The notes: generated from the sequence alone by a model not told the origin. A stretch of 64,000 nt of DNA from Corythoichthys intestinalis (GCF_030265065.1 NC_080397.1:25116501-25180500); one strand, 5' to 3'; positions 33,590-44,853 are shown, counted from the stretch's first letter. Made by a program: numbers and translations.

Positions 33590-34830
33590 AGTATATTAGT
33601 AAGATATTACCATAATATTAGAGAATATTTGTGAGTTGGTGGTGAGACATATTAGGAAGACATTGGTACAATGAGAATATACCTGTGAGATGGTGATGAG
33701 AAAATGTGTTACGAACGGTATTAGTGAGTTATTGTTCTCCTTAACAGCAACATTGGTAATAGGTCAAAGAGATGGGAAAGGAGTGCCAAATGGGTATTAA
33801 TGAGATGGTAATGAGATATCACTGAAAGATTTGTCAGATATTAGCACAATATTAGTTAGCTCTTCATCAAAAAATAGCACATTATTAGAGGAATTGTCCT
33901 GTGATAGTTTAACAAGACATTAGTGAGACATTAGCAATTTGGTAGTGAGATGTTGGTTATTGATTGCTAAGATTTTATGGTGATATCAATGAGAAAATAT
34001 ATTATTTGCGTTTAGTGAGATGATATTGTATATGTTATTGATCTGATTTAGGGGGAAATGAGCTATTAGCCTGATATAATTGGGATATTTATAAGATATT
34101 GTGATTTATAAAAATTTAATTCAGTTAATACCGTATTAGGGATGTCCCGATGGTGACTTTTTTTATTTTTTATTTTTTTTTTACTTCCAATCCGATCAGA
34201 TTTTTTTCTAGATATGATTTGCCGATATCGATCTGATACCTACCTATTTAGACCAGTAAAAAAAAAAAGCTAAAAAATTTCAACCATCACATGACGAATC
34301 ATCTTTTTCGTATTAAATTGATCCCTGCTGGTACCTCCTTAAGAAAAGTTCTGATTACAAATATTACATGATATTGATATCATTGATATCATTATCTTTC
34401 TAAAGAGCAGTACTCTCACTCAGCAAACATATTTGCTTAGCGGTTTGATTTACAGGAGCTGAAAAGCATGATGGTATTGAAAACATGCTACTACAGGATC
34501 GCATCCGATCTTGTTCCCAAATCCATTACTCCAAAAATAGCTGTATTGGGTGCCCATAGCGATACCGAGTATCGGATCGGGAGAACACTCGTTAATATCA
34601 GCGAGTTATTATTAAGATATTAATAAGATTCTATCCAGAAGATAGTAAAATGAAGTTTTAGAGATTACAGAGCTATTAGTAATATATTGTCAATATAATA
34701 TTGAGATTTTAATGAGATATCTTGTGTACTCATGAGGAATTTAAGAGATATCAGTGAGATAATTGTGAGCTACTATAAGTTATTTGTGCGCTTGTGGTGT
34801 GAATCTAATGAGATATAAATGAGAACTTGA
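33590..34830. repeat. Degenerate TTAGTGAGATATTA-type tract
   Basis: Words such as ATTAGTGAGAT, GAGATATTAG, GATATTAGCAC and AATGAGATAT recur every 15-40 bp without fixed phase from about 33590 to 34136 and from 34590 to 34830, on both sides of the hAT-type segment at 34137-34590. Weaker echoes occur at 36940-37010, 39150-39240 and 44540-44580. This looks like a very old expanded simple repeat. Confidence 0.6.
34137..34590. mobile_element. hAT-type miniature element (TAGGGATGTCCCGAT end)
   Basis: The left end TAGGGATGTCCCGATGG, with CCGATCAGAT and GCCGATATCGATCTGATACC, mirrors right-side GATACCGAGTATCGGATCGGG. The right terminus is degraded and no clean target duplication is seen. It splits the degenerate TTAGTGAGAT tract. 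Confidence 0.55.
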
Positions 34831-34862
34831 TGCGAATGAATCTTTGCATCCTTCTTTCTGCA

Positions 34863-35135
34863 GGTGCGCGCAGACGCTCAAATGTGACGTGCAGCGGTGG
34901 CGCGCTCACATCCAGGCGGCTTAATGCTGGACAGTAGAGTAGAGCAGAGTGGCTGTGCGCGGCGTCACTGGAAGCTCTTTTCGCCCTGCAGGAGGTTCTC
35001 AACCGTGTGTGGAGAATGTTCTCGAAGGGAATCAAACAAGTTCGGTGACTTTTTTTGTATTGGGTGTCACTTTTACCACTCCTGGTGTGATTGCGTGTTC
35101 ATTTGCAAGTGGAACCAGCAAGCACTGAAGTAATG
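34863..35135 (+). other. Possible 5' untranslated exon or promoter-proximal island
   Basis: A GC- and CpG-rich island in very AT-rich surroundings is bordered by an acceptor-like CCTTCTTTCTGCAG (ending 34863) and a donor-like AATGG|GTAAGA (GT at 35136). The open frames inside show no family motif. It lies 14 kb upstream of the first fam163 coding exon on the same strand and could be its untranslated leader, but it could equally be a separate non-coding exon or a decayed element. Confidence 0.3.
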
Positions 35136-35139
35136 GGTA

Positions 35140-35860
35140 AGATATCTGTGTGTGTGGATATGTTGTTGATTAAGAATCTTGAGTTGACGTCACACTTTAG
35201 AGACACTTTGTCGTTTGATGTGACATACTTGTCATAATTAAAAGAAAAAGTAGTTTGAGTTTCATGGATACAGTATATGAATGAGTGATGGCGATAGCAG
35301 ATTTGTGTGTGGTAAGATTGATAGATGACAAGATGAATTCAAGGTGAGGAGGTGTAATGCATGGATGATGGATGGCAAGATGAAGCTGAATGAAAGACCA
35401 TAGGATGGTAAGATGACGATTAATTGGTTATGATGATGATGAGAAAGTGAAGAAGAAGATGGATAAATGGATGCATGATCAAATTTGATAAGATCAATGC
35501 ATTGACTTCACTATCAGTTGACTGGTCTTGGGGCCGATCCGTGGGGGGCCTATTTTAAAAAACTTACAATTCAAATATTTTCAATACCAAAGCCACTAAC
35601 GACCTTAACCCCAAACAGGCATATATGAGTCTCAATGAGCAGCTGCATCAAAAAATTCAAAGTCGTTCCATAATAAAATACTGATTAATAATTTTTTATA
35701 TAAGTACAACAAAACCTAAAATTCCTATAAAATTCTCAGATTTTATGCTAGATGCACAAAAATCAACAAATGCAGAGATAATCACCTATATTTTCAGGAT
35801 CAATAGCAATTTTTAGGTTTTTGCCAGAGATAGCAATTTCATGTTTAGGGATACCAACTC
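35140..35860. other. Non-coding interval with GATG-rich simple sequence
   Basis: 35280-35500 is rich in imperfect GATGGATGATGG words. The remainder up to the tandem array shows AT-rich sequence with no supported feature. Confidence 0.4.
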
Positions 35861-35864
35861 CAAC

Positions 35865-36650
35865 ATGGCGAAACCAAGCTTTTTAAATTGAAAATTCTTG
35901 TAAACAAATGCTTAAATCGCGGAATTTCTATAGATATGAACGTAAAACAGTCTACATTCTTGGTTAAAAGCAAAAAATGGGCAGTTATCTTTGATTTTAC
36001 GTAAATATTTCAAGCAAAAGTTACGATATTGTATAATCCAACATGGCGAAGCAAAAGTTACGATACTGTGTAATCCAACATGGCGGCCGTCACCAACACA
36101 GAGCCTTTAAAGTTGAAAATTCTTGTAAATAAATGTTTAAATAGCAGAATTTCTATAGATACAGTATGAACGTAAAACAGTCTAAATTCTTGGTTAAAAG
36201 CAAAAAACGGGCATCTATCGTTCATTTTACGTAAATATTGCAAGCAAAAGTTACAGTATTGTGTAATCCAACATGGCGGCCGTCACCAACACAGAGCCTT
36301 TAAAGTTGAAAATTCTTGTAAATAAATGTTTAAATAGCAGAATTTCTATAGATACAGTATGAACGTAAAACAGTCTAAATTCTTGGTTAAAAGCAAAAAA
36401 CGGGCATCTATCGTTCATTTTACGTAAATATTGCAAGCAAAAGTTACAGTATTGTGTAATCCAACATGGCGGCCGTCACAAAACAAAAAGCTTTTTAAGT
36501 TGAAACTTCTTGTAAATAAATGCTTAAACCGCGGCGTTTCTATAGATATAAACGTTAAACAGTCTAGATTCTTGGTTAAAAGCAAAAAAACGGGTAGTTA
36601 TCGTTCATTTTACTTAAATATTTTAAGCCAAAGTTACACTCATTTTATCC
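35865..36650 (+). repeat. 193-bp tandem repeat array (about four units)
   Basis: ATGGCGGCC recurs at 36080, 36273 and 36466, exactly 193 bp apart, with a diverged first unit starting ATGGCGAAACC at 35865 and a partial unit start at 36043. The two central units are almost identical and the outer ones diverged. Each unit holds TATGAACGTAAAACAGTCT and TTCTTGGTTAAAAGC. The matching minus-strand frames of 61 codons in the central units are a by-product of the repeat. Confidence 0.95.
36076..36476 (+). promoter_or_regulatory. Three YY1-like sites in the tandem array
   Basis: CCAACATGGCGGCCGTCAC occurs at about 36076, 36269 and 36462 and fits the YY1 consensus AAnATGGCGGC. A single further match, AAGATGGCGGC, lies at about 63411. 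The match is seen directly; binding is inferred. Confidence 0.4.
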
Positions 36651-37150
36651 AATGATTTCTTTTTTTCACGTTTCAAAGTGCTGCATGGTGCTATTTAATA
36701 TAATAGTTACCTTGAATCCTCGACCAAATCACTCTTGAAACACTCCTGCCTGCTTGTATGCAGTAAAACCTTCGTCCTGTTTCCACCTAAATCCGGCATT
36801 AGAACACTGAGTACGTTTGAGTTTATTACAATGAAAGCCAACTCAACGTTCTGCCTGGGTCGGTCCCCTCCGGAGAAGCGTGGCGCAATGTCTGTGGGAG
36901 CTGTCTTGTCAACTGATGGTGGAGTCTATGATCAATGTATTAGTAGTTTACTCGGTATATTGAGATAACAAGTACATATTACTGTATTAGGACTTTACTG
37001 ACATATTAGTGTAAAACCCCTGTGAATCCAATAAGACTTGAATGTCCGTGGAATAAGTTGGTGAATTGACAATTAATTTACCACACTAAAAATAACTGAT
37101 GCCACAAAAGTGTTAAAATGAAGAAATGTAATTGCAATTGATAATATGTA

Positions 37151-37230
37151 CAGTGGGGAGAACAAGTATTTCATACACTGCCAATGGGTTTTCCCATTGA
37201 CTGTGTATCAAATACTTGTTCTCCCCACTG
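37151..37230. mobile_element. 80-bp hairpin derived from Tc1 ends
   Basis: CAGTGGGGAGAACAAGTATT at the left and AATACTTGTTCTCCCCACTG at the right are the ends of the Tc1 family at 20469-22069, here joined by only a few bases. Arms of about 38 bp pair with three mismatches around TTTT. TA dinucleotides flank it (37149-37150 and 37231-37232). Confidence 0.95.
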
Positions 37231-37232
37231 TA

Positions 37233-38350
37233 CAAAATATTTACAGTGGGTGTCTATTTGATTCGGCTCTCAAACACACAACATGCTTAAAGTTGGTACC
37301 AAAAACAAGAAATTGAAGTGTCCCTTCAAAATAATAGAAGAATCCTGATCCAAAGTTGATATGAAAATCAAAGTGGACTGTTTGGTTAACTAAATCCACT
37401 GCGGATGCAGTACGCAAGCCCACCACACTGGACAGGTAGGAGTAATGAAGATTCTGCTTCTTGAAGTAAGGAAGCATTCAGGGTTTGTCAATAAAGAGTG
37501 GCTCGACATCTCGCTCGTCAGGGAGAAACCAAATCCAGGCTAACTCAAGGGTCATCAAAAACCTAGCCTGTACAAAACAAGGCTACTACTAGTCTTGCCC
37601 TACTAATTTATATACTTTTAAACAATTATTGCAATGTAACTCAATTCACCAAATGAGTGATCTGCTCTTATTTTACTCATAAGACATTTATACATGTAAA
37701 ACACTTAAAGAACAAAATACATTAACCTTGCAGTTGTCACATAACAATTCAGTATCAGAGACTATAGGCCTTGTGAGTGCATACGCTCAACTGCAGCACT
37801 ACATTTTTACACTCCATTCATAGTTTACCTCACCAAGATGTTCCTAAAAGCTTCCACAAGCTCTAGGAACTCCGGTTCCCCTGACGTCTCAATACGCCAA
37901 CATACAGGATGACAGTTATTTTACTTGTTGTATTCAACAATTTCTTATTAAAAGCCTTAAAGGCCAGTCGATGCTAATGTTAGCGCCGAGTAGCTCAATA
38001 GGCCGAACTCACCAAGTCGAGTAAACCACAAATGTACCTCCTACACACACCAACTCAGCCCATGCTGGTGGAAGTGTTCACGAATGGTTAACTCGCGCTT
38101 TTGAGCGGTATTTACTGCAGAATGTTTGATAATTTCGCTCAATGGCTCTCTCTCTACTGGAGCAGCTGATAATGGAGGTCAATGGCGTACTGCACGCATG
38201 CTATTTTTAGACCGTGACGTCGCATCGTAAAGCGGAAGTAAAGTAGAAGTGGGACATTATAGACCGCGCCCTCGCATAGAAACTACCGGTATGTTAATTC
38301 TGCTACGTTTCTCCGGTAATCTTTCAAAAACGAACTTGCCGATCACACAT
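37233..38350. other. Unassigned interval leading into the THAP-like remnant
   Basis: A minus-strand frame at 37477-37241 (MLPYFKKQNLHYSYLSSVVG...) has no family I can name. From about 37970 the DNA becomes more CpG-rich (GACCGTGACGTCGCATCG at about 38211), resembling a promoter region of the element or gene to which the THAP-like piece belonged. Confidence 0.3.
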
Positions 38351-38375
38351 TGCTTTTTTGGAAGTTGTAGAAATG

Positions 38376-38541
38376 ACTCTAGACATTACGACATATGAAG
38401 GATGTTTTCTTCAAACGTTTCCCAAAACCAAAAACTCGGACGAAAAATGTGAAGACTGAATGGCAGCTCGTTGAATTCATTCACATTTCATATGCAGTAA
38501 ACATTTTGTTGGGTTGGCATGGTCTTTGAAAAGACAAACAG
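38376..38541 (+). pseudogene. THAP-finger-like remnant
   Basis: In one frame the sequence reads LDITTYEGCFLQTFPKTKNS, KCED, MAAR and HFICSKHFVGLAW with two stops between. FP and ICSKHF fit the THAP C2CH finger, as found in P-element-like and Kolobok-like transposases and in host THAP proteins. It ends at a donor-like AAACAG|GTAAGC (GT at 38542). The stops make it inactive; whether it was host or transposon is open. Confidence 0.4.
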
Positions 38542-38544
38542 GTA

Positions 38545-39485
38545 AGCCATTTTGATATTTTTAACTTATTCTTTAGTGTGACATTGTGCCGTGCTGCTTC
38601 TGTCTGCCAATGAATGACCTGAAAAGAATTAAAATGGTATCTGACTTCCACTTACCTTTTCTATTGTAAAAAAAAAAAATACTCAGGGGAAAGTGTAAAT
38701 AAATTATAGAATTAATTAGTGAATTTGGCACCAGAGACATCATTTTCGGAGAGAATTGGTAGGTTTAGCTCTGTAAACATCTCCTTCGTACACGATTTCC
38801 ATTCATTTCCGATTGGGAACAAATGGGGGCGTGTCCCCCCTTAGCAACCGTAGCTAATGTCATGAATATTAATGAGCAGAAGTGACCTGTTGCTTGCGGT
38901 GCACCATTGTGGAGGGATTGGTGTCATTGCGTTATTGGTAAATTTCTATCATATAGGGGCTACAATAGAGGAATGAGACTCATTTCATCCATAACTCACA
39001 TTCAGTGAATTCAATAATCCGTGAATAAGATAACAGAAATCCAAAACTATAATAGTAAATCCCATGTTATTATCCAGCAACTAAAATATGTTTACCCAAT
39101 TTTCTACTGGGGTTACATAGCCAAAATATTAATGATTAATTACTACAATATCAAGGCATTTGTAGTGAGATAACAGTGTAGTCATATTTTTATGTACTAT
39201 TTAGCAAATTGGGAGATAGCAATGAGCTGTCCATGAGATATTGTTTCACTACTGGAAAGTAATCCAAGATTATGTTATTGTGATTGTTGAAAAAGAAAAA
39301 AACTGCTCAATGTGAGTCAAGAAGGAATGCATTTAATATAATTACTTATACAGTGTTTGTTCATTGCGGTTCAACTTATGCATAATAAATCACTGTCCCC
39401 TTTTTGTAAACAAAATGAACTCTCCTCTAGGGTATGATATGTGGATAGGAATTTATTGTTTATACTTTGTATTTTTCTACCGTCA
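38545..39485. other. AT-rich interval
   Basis: Nothing beyond simple AT-rich sequence and a CATGAATATTAATGAGCAG patch near 38860 is seen. No exon or repeat border supported. Confidence 0.35.
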
Positions 39486-39487
39486 GT

Positions 39488-40012
39488 GTTGTAACGAATT
39501 ATTTCGTTCATTTTCCATGCCGCTTATCCTCACGAGGGTCGCGGAGGTGATGGTGCCTATCCCAGCCAACTATGGGCAGTAGGCAGGGTACACCCTGAAT
39601 TGGTTGCCAGCCAATCACTGGGAACAATGAGACAAAACTATTCACGTACACACTTATACCGATGGACAATTTAGAGCATTCAATCAGCCTGCCACGCATG
39701 TTTTTGGGGATGTGGGAGGAAACCGCAGTCCCCGGAGAAAACCCACGCAGGGGAAAACATGCAAACTCCATTCAGGAAGACTGGACCCCGGGATTGAACC
39801 CTTGATCTCAGAACTGTGTGGTGCTAACCACTTAGCCACCGTGCTGCTGTCACAGATTACTTGAAAAAGTAATTTAATTATTGATTACGCCTTAAAAAAA
39901 GTAATGCATTTACTTAACTGATTATTTATTATCAAAATAACTAACTTACTTTAAAAGTAATTTATCAGTTACTTTTTACTAATTTTTCTCCCTTTGCTGC
40001 CTCAACATAAGA
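39488..40012. repeat. AGTGTTG repeat family fragment opened by a SINE
   Basis: CAGTGTTGTAACGAATTATT at the left resumes after the SINE as CAGATTACTTGAAAAAGTAA and AAAGTAATTTATCAGTTAC, the AGTAAT-rich interior of the family at 17975-18960 and 63045-63852. Confidence 0.5.
39506..39847 (-). repeat. tRNA-headed SINE, near full length
   Basis: On the minus strand it runs from a GGTTAGCACCACACAG / GGGTTCAATCCCGG head (A- and B-box-like) through GTTTTCCCCTGCGTGGGTTT to CCTCGTGAGGATAAGCGGC near the tail. Intact order over about 340 bp makes it one of the best copies in the window. Confidence 0.8.
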
Positions 40013-40076
40013 ATGGCAACAGAAAAGTGTCATCACATGTAATTGACTTTCCGATAATTTAATTTAAATGGGAAGA

Positions 40077-40290
40077 TCAGAATTTTTCACATAAGGCTTA
40101 ATTTTTGAGTTAGCGGAGGTTTAATTGGTCGATGGAGTTGATTTCAACCACTATTGACCTGCACTAGTTTAGCCACTCCGGAGCCCTGAAACTAACAAAC
40201 TGACAAACTGCTTAGAATTTGTTGAAATCAACTCCACCGACTAATTACCCCACTAACTTGAAGATTAAGCCTAATGTCAAAAATTCTGAA
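40077..40290. repeat. 214-bp imperfect palindrome
   Basis: AGAATTTTTCACATAAGGCT, TTAGCGGAGGTTTAATTGG and GGAGTTGATTTCAAC at the left are mirrored by GTTGAAATCAACTCC, CTAATTACCCCACTAAC and AGCCTAATGTCAAAAATTCT at the right. Arms are about 70 bp; the centre has no coding capacity. This is a miniature TIR-type element. Confidence 0.8.
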
Positions 40291-41337
40291 TTTCGGTTTA
40301 GGGGTTAGGGTTAACAGCATATCAGTGCCAATGTAAAACAATGCAAATTGACTGCCCAAAAATCAACAACACATAAATGAATTGCACAGTGCAGTAAACA
40401 AAGAGGTGGGGGCGGGCGCACACCAAGGATGCGCGCTCACAACCCGGAAGTACGCTGTACACACACGGTGGCTTCACAAGTGGTGAATTTGGCCACAAAA
40501 ACATAGCGCCAACTAAGCACTTTACACTCAATCAGACTTACAACACATCCCCAAGATACTAAACGAACACGTCACCACACAGCGTAAATGTGCAACATGA
40601 ATATGATGTAAACTCCCTCCCACCTTCCTCCCTCACCCTCTGCTTAGATGACATTAACTACTGGTTCTCCTCCAACTTCCTCCTACTTAACAGTTCCAAA
40701 ACAGAAGTCCTCTTAGTTGGAACGACCGCAACGCTCTGAATGTCCATAAGTTCTGTATTACCATTAACAATTTACCGATCTCTCCGTCTCAGGTTAAGAG
40801 TCTGGGTGTCATCCTCGACAGCACACTTTCCTTCCGGTCACATATCAACAGCATCACCAGATCAGCCTATTTTCACTTTCGCAACATTTCTCGCCTCCTC
40901 CCTTCTCTCAACCGCCATACCGCTTCAACCCTGGTCTGTAATCTAATAACCCCCCGCCTCGATTATTGCAACTCACTGCTCTTCGGTCTCCCTAAGAAGT
41001 CCCTCCAGAAACTGCAGCTCCTCCAGAACTCAGCAGCACGCCTCATCACTCGAACCCCCGCAACACACCACATCACCCCCATCCTCCGTCAACTTCACTG
41101 GCTTCCCGTCAAACAAAGAATCAACTACAAGATCCTCATCATCATCTTCAAAATATTCCATGCCCTGGCCCCGATCTTCTCCGTCTTAACAATCCAACCC
41201 TTTCACTTCGCTCTACCGCTATTCTTCCTCTCTCCGTCCCCCGTGTCTGCCTCTCCATCTTTGGTTCCTGAGCTTTTAGCCATTGCGCCCCCAGCTCTGG
41301 GACTCCCTACCCCCTGATCTTCGCAGCATATCTACCC

Positions 41338-43079
41338 TAGGGATGCGAATTGATAGGATTTTTACGATTCCGATTCCATTATTGATATTGCTTAACGATT
41401 CGATTCTTTATCGATTCTCTTATCGATTCTAATTTGGGGGAAAGAAGAACAAACGTTTTGATTGGCATCGAGTTTGTTTAATCAGAAGTCACAACCTTAC
41501 AAACTCACAACAAGGTCAAAAGAGGCCCAAAGCCTCAATATTAACTGTGGCAATAAGTGGCAAATGCACAAGAATGTTTAACATTTTACTGAAACATTTT
41601 TCTAATAGAAATAAAAAATATTGGTATATATTGGCATGTAGGTCGTTGGTCTGCCGTTAGCAATATGTGTTAAACATGCAGGGGTCCCCAAACTTTTTCC
41701 AGTGAGCGCCGCATAACTTTTCCCTTCTCTGATGAGGGGCCGGGGTCAGTTTGTAACAGAAAAAGTGTGACGATTGCAGGAGTGCCTAAATGTAAAAAAT
41801 TATTGTTTTTCAGAAAGCCACAATCAAATAACCCTTTCTGGATATTTCACGGTACAATAGTAAATAAAATAAAAATAATAATATAATATAAAATTAATTA
41901 ATAATAATAACACTATTAATCAAATAGATAATAACCAAATAACCCTCTCTGAGTTCTTCACAGAAAAAGGCCAGAAAATAAATAACACTATTGAGGGGAA
42001 AAAAAAAAAAAATCAAAATGCTCTCTGGTATTGTTCAGGGGGCCGGGCCAAATGTCGGGGCGGGCCGTCGTTTGGGGACCCCTGTTAAAGTGTATTATTT
42101 ACCAGTATATTGAAATGCATGCCTTTTAGTTTTTATGGTGCTTTCACGCTCAAGTGGGGGCGCCCTTGAGCTTCTTCACGCGAAGAAGAATGCGCTCACG
42201 TGAAGAAGAGCGCGCTTACAAGCGAAGAAGAAGAAATGCCGCATCCAAGCGAGTGAGCGAGTTAGTGAGAGAGGGAAGCACTGTTACGGCCCTAAGTTCT
42301 TTGTTAATGCTTGTAAAATATCTACAGAGCCAACGCCTGTATGTATCATCTTTTGTGTTGTTGTGTGTTTCCACTCGCGATCAGACACTTAAATCCAGTT
42401 GTGTAGTGGTTTGAACGATGTGCTAATGCTAGCGAACACATGCTGTTTTGTTATTACTCAATTAGCAGCTAATCATCGCTGATTTACGTTGATGCAAACC
42501 TGTTTGTTATTGGGGACGAAATTGATTTGTTTAATTTCTATTTTTAGTTTCACTCTTCAAGTGATGGTTGAATAAAGTCAGCAAATTATACCAACGTCTT
42601 CTGTTTCGTCATTTCGGAGTTTAGCTAGCTGTATAGCTGTTTCAGTGAGGACAGTGCAGTCTATTCCCTCCCGATGCAGTTATCTCCACCTTCCCTTCCG
42701 ATGCAGTTATCTCCACCTTGCAATGATTGCAAGTCGTTTTGTTGTAATTTTTCCTCGTGAAGTGAAGACACACTTTCGAGCATTTGAACCTACGTGCTGT
42801 CATTGTTATGTTTACGGCTGCAATGCTCGTGCTTCGTGCTAAACCATCGTAACCTTTCATTTTCACCCTCTTTCCTGGTGAAGTGTAGCCAAACTTTGGA
42901 GCGGGTGGTTCTTAGCGCCATGCTAGTTTGATGCGTTTGGACAACAAGACAGTCACGACGCAATATGCGTCTTCAGGACTCGTTAAAGGGATCGTTAAGG
43001 CTTTTTCATTGTGATGTCGAGGCCTCGAAACACTATAAACCGGTTCCGAATTGAAATCGGATTTCGATTCCCATCCCTA
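41338..43079. mobile_element. hAT-type element inside the L2 LINE
   Basis: Perfect 8-bp duplications ATCTACCC (41330-41337 and 43080-43087) flank TAGGGATGCGAATTGATAGG and the mirrored ATTTCGATTCCCATCCCTA. 1.74 kb, no transposase motif recognised. The segment at about 42525-42660 resembles 49480-49625, another trace of the family. Confidence 0.85.
41679..42084. mobile_element. hAT-type miniature element nested in the previous one
   Basis: Ends CAGGGGTCCCCAAACTTTTT and TTTGGGGACCCCTG are inverted repeats; the flanks TAAACATG and TTAAAGTG agree at 5 of 8 positions. GGCCGGGCCAAATGTCGGGG near the right end is mirrored by GAGGGGCCGGGGTCAG at the left. Confidence 0.65.
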
Positions 43080-43317
43080 ATCTACCCTATCACTTTTCAA
43101 ATCTAGATTGAAAACACACCTGTTCACTCTTTCCTACCCACCATAACCCCTCGCTCTGTTATATTTTTACTTCTTTTTAGTGTGCTTTTAATTTTTTATC
43201 CGTTTAATACCTTTTTATCATACTGTGATTCCATGTCTCTTGTGAAGCGTCTTTGTGTGTTTTGAAAAACGCTCTAGAAATAAAATGTATTATTATTTTT
43301 TATTATTATTATTATTA

Positions 43318-44850
43318 CAATGCTTGCAAACTTGGAGCAATGACTACCTTTCGTTGCAACGGCAAAGCTACGAAACAGCCGCGCATGTGGGGGGTCCAAT
43401 CGCTGGAACTTTCCAGAATGAAGGAAAAATACACACGTTCATTCATGGACTTACACAGATCAACATTCCCTCATGCATCTCAACAGGTACTGCACTCGGC
43501 TTGAATGTGCACAAGCACTGGCAGCCTGGCACACACCTTTCTCAGTCCCAAAACACTTAGCGCGTGTGACTCAAGACCAAAACAGTACCTTGTGAGTGTA
43601 ATAATAATCTTCATTCTACATACATTATGAGGCAATAACAAAAAAGTAAGGCACAGACAGTTAGGAAACTAACTTTAATCAGATTACTTTTTTGGAAAAA
43701 TGAATGCGTTAGATTGTTACTGAAAGAAAGTAATCAGATTACACTGTCTAATGTGTGCAGATGGGCAGTGAATTTCCACTAGTAAGTCTGACAGGGTTTC
43801 TTTACGGGGTTAAGTTGTGAGCTGACCCAAGCTTGCCTGTTTGGATACGCATAAAAAAAGTGTATAATTGAAGGAGGTCAAGATTGATTCTTCTTGATGG
43901 CATCATGGTGCACTCGAGAACAGCCTGCTTTTCACTGTTCTTTTATAACTAAATGTATTTTGCTGAGGTGTTTGTTGCTTTATTAATGCTCCTGAATTGT
44001 GTGTCGTCATATTCTGTTCAATTTAAGAGAATTTAAAAACCTGTAAATAGAGAAAGTCGACTCATGTGATCTCTGCCTTGACTTTTCTCTTCGGGGATCA
44101 GCCATGACAAAACTGAATTGACCCTACGTAGTTGGGATGGAAAAAGGTTATACTTTGGCAGATAGCCAACAGTCTAAGAAAAGCGTTGAATATTGATGGT
44201 TTTCAATAAGTACGCACGGACTCAGGAGGTTAAAAGACCAAACACATTTCACTTTTCTCTGTTACTGAAAACCTGTTAGCCTAATGCTAATATACAACAG
44301 AAAATCCGTTAATTGGCTAATTAGACAACAACAACAACAAAAAAACAGCATCACCTTACATCAAGTTTTAGGAATTCAATACAAATTGTTCTTTGACTAC
44401 TCTATCTTACTGTCAGCATATACAGTATTGCTCTGTGAAGCACCACATTGCATCCCTGTGGCCAAGATCCACACACAATAAGGGCCAGGCCAAGAACCAC
44501 TAATATATATATTTTGAATTTATGGAGTATACCTCCCAAAAGAACCTTATTTGTGAGTTATTAGTGAGCTATTATATTTATACGTTCCTTTCATTGTGAA
44601 TTTCTTACTGATCCCAAGATTTGTGTCTTGGGTTGGTTTGAGTTTTGTCTTTTTCCATGCTAAAAAAATGTAGTTCCTTGGTTTGTCTCGTCTTTGTCAT
44701 CATCCTACCGATTTGACCTGTGTCTGCCCACCTACCCTGTCCACATTCCACTTCCTTGTCTCGTTTCCCCAGTTGCGTGTTGTTGGCTCGTTACCCCTGT
44801 TTGCATATTCAAGTGGCCTATTTCAGTTCCATCTATGTCAGGTCATCTAT
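43318..44850. other. Unassigned interval with repeat traces
   Basis: 43660-43760 shows AATCAGATTACTTTTTTGG-type words of the AGTGTTG repeat family. 43990-44080 resembles 3095-3170. No coding exon is supported; frames at 43253-43560 start inside the L2 tail. Confidence 0.4.
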
Positions 44851-44853
44851 GCC

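Larger units (their letters stand above)
40612..43317 (+). mobile_element. L2-like LINE 3' remnant, opened by a hAT element
   Basis: The translated pieces [79 protein letters not shown] and [14 protein letters not shown] are the hallmark 3' ORF2 blocks of fish L2 (Maui-type) LINEs. The 3' end after the hAT (43088-43317) has the family 3' UTR (ACACCTGTTCACTCTTTCC, TTTGTGTGTTTTGAAAAACGC) and an ATTATTATT tail. It is 5'-truncated with several frame breaks. Confidence 0.85.

Noticed and set aside
36058-36436. Two identical 61-residue minus-strand frames as a duplicated small gene
   Set aside because: They repeat at exactly 193 bp with the tandem unit, lack a family, and are not kept in the outer units.
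35865-36650. CRISPR-like array
   Set aside because: Units are 193 bp with no repeat/spacer structure, and the genome is a vertebrate one.
41679-42084. The CAGGGGTCCCC element as the outer border of the 41338-43079 insertion
   Set aside because: The exact ATCTACCC duplication lies further out, so this is an inner, separate insertion.
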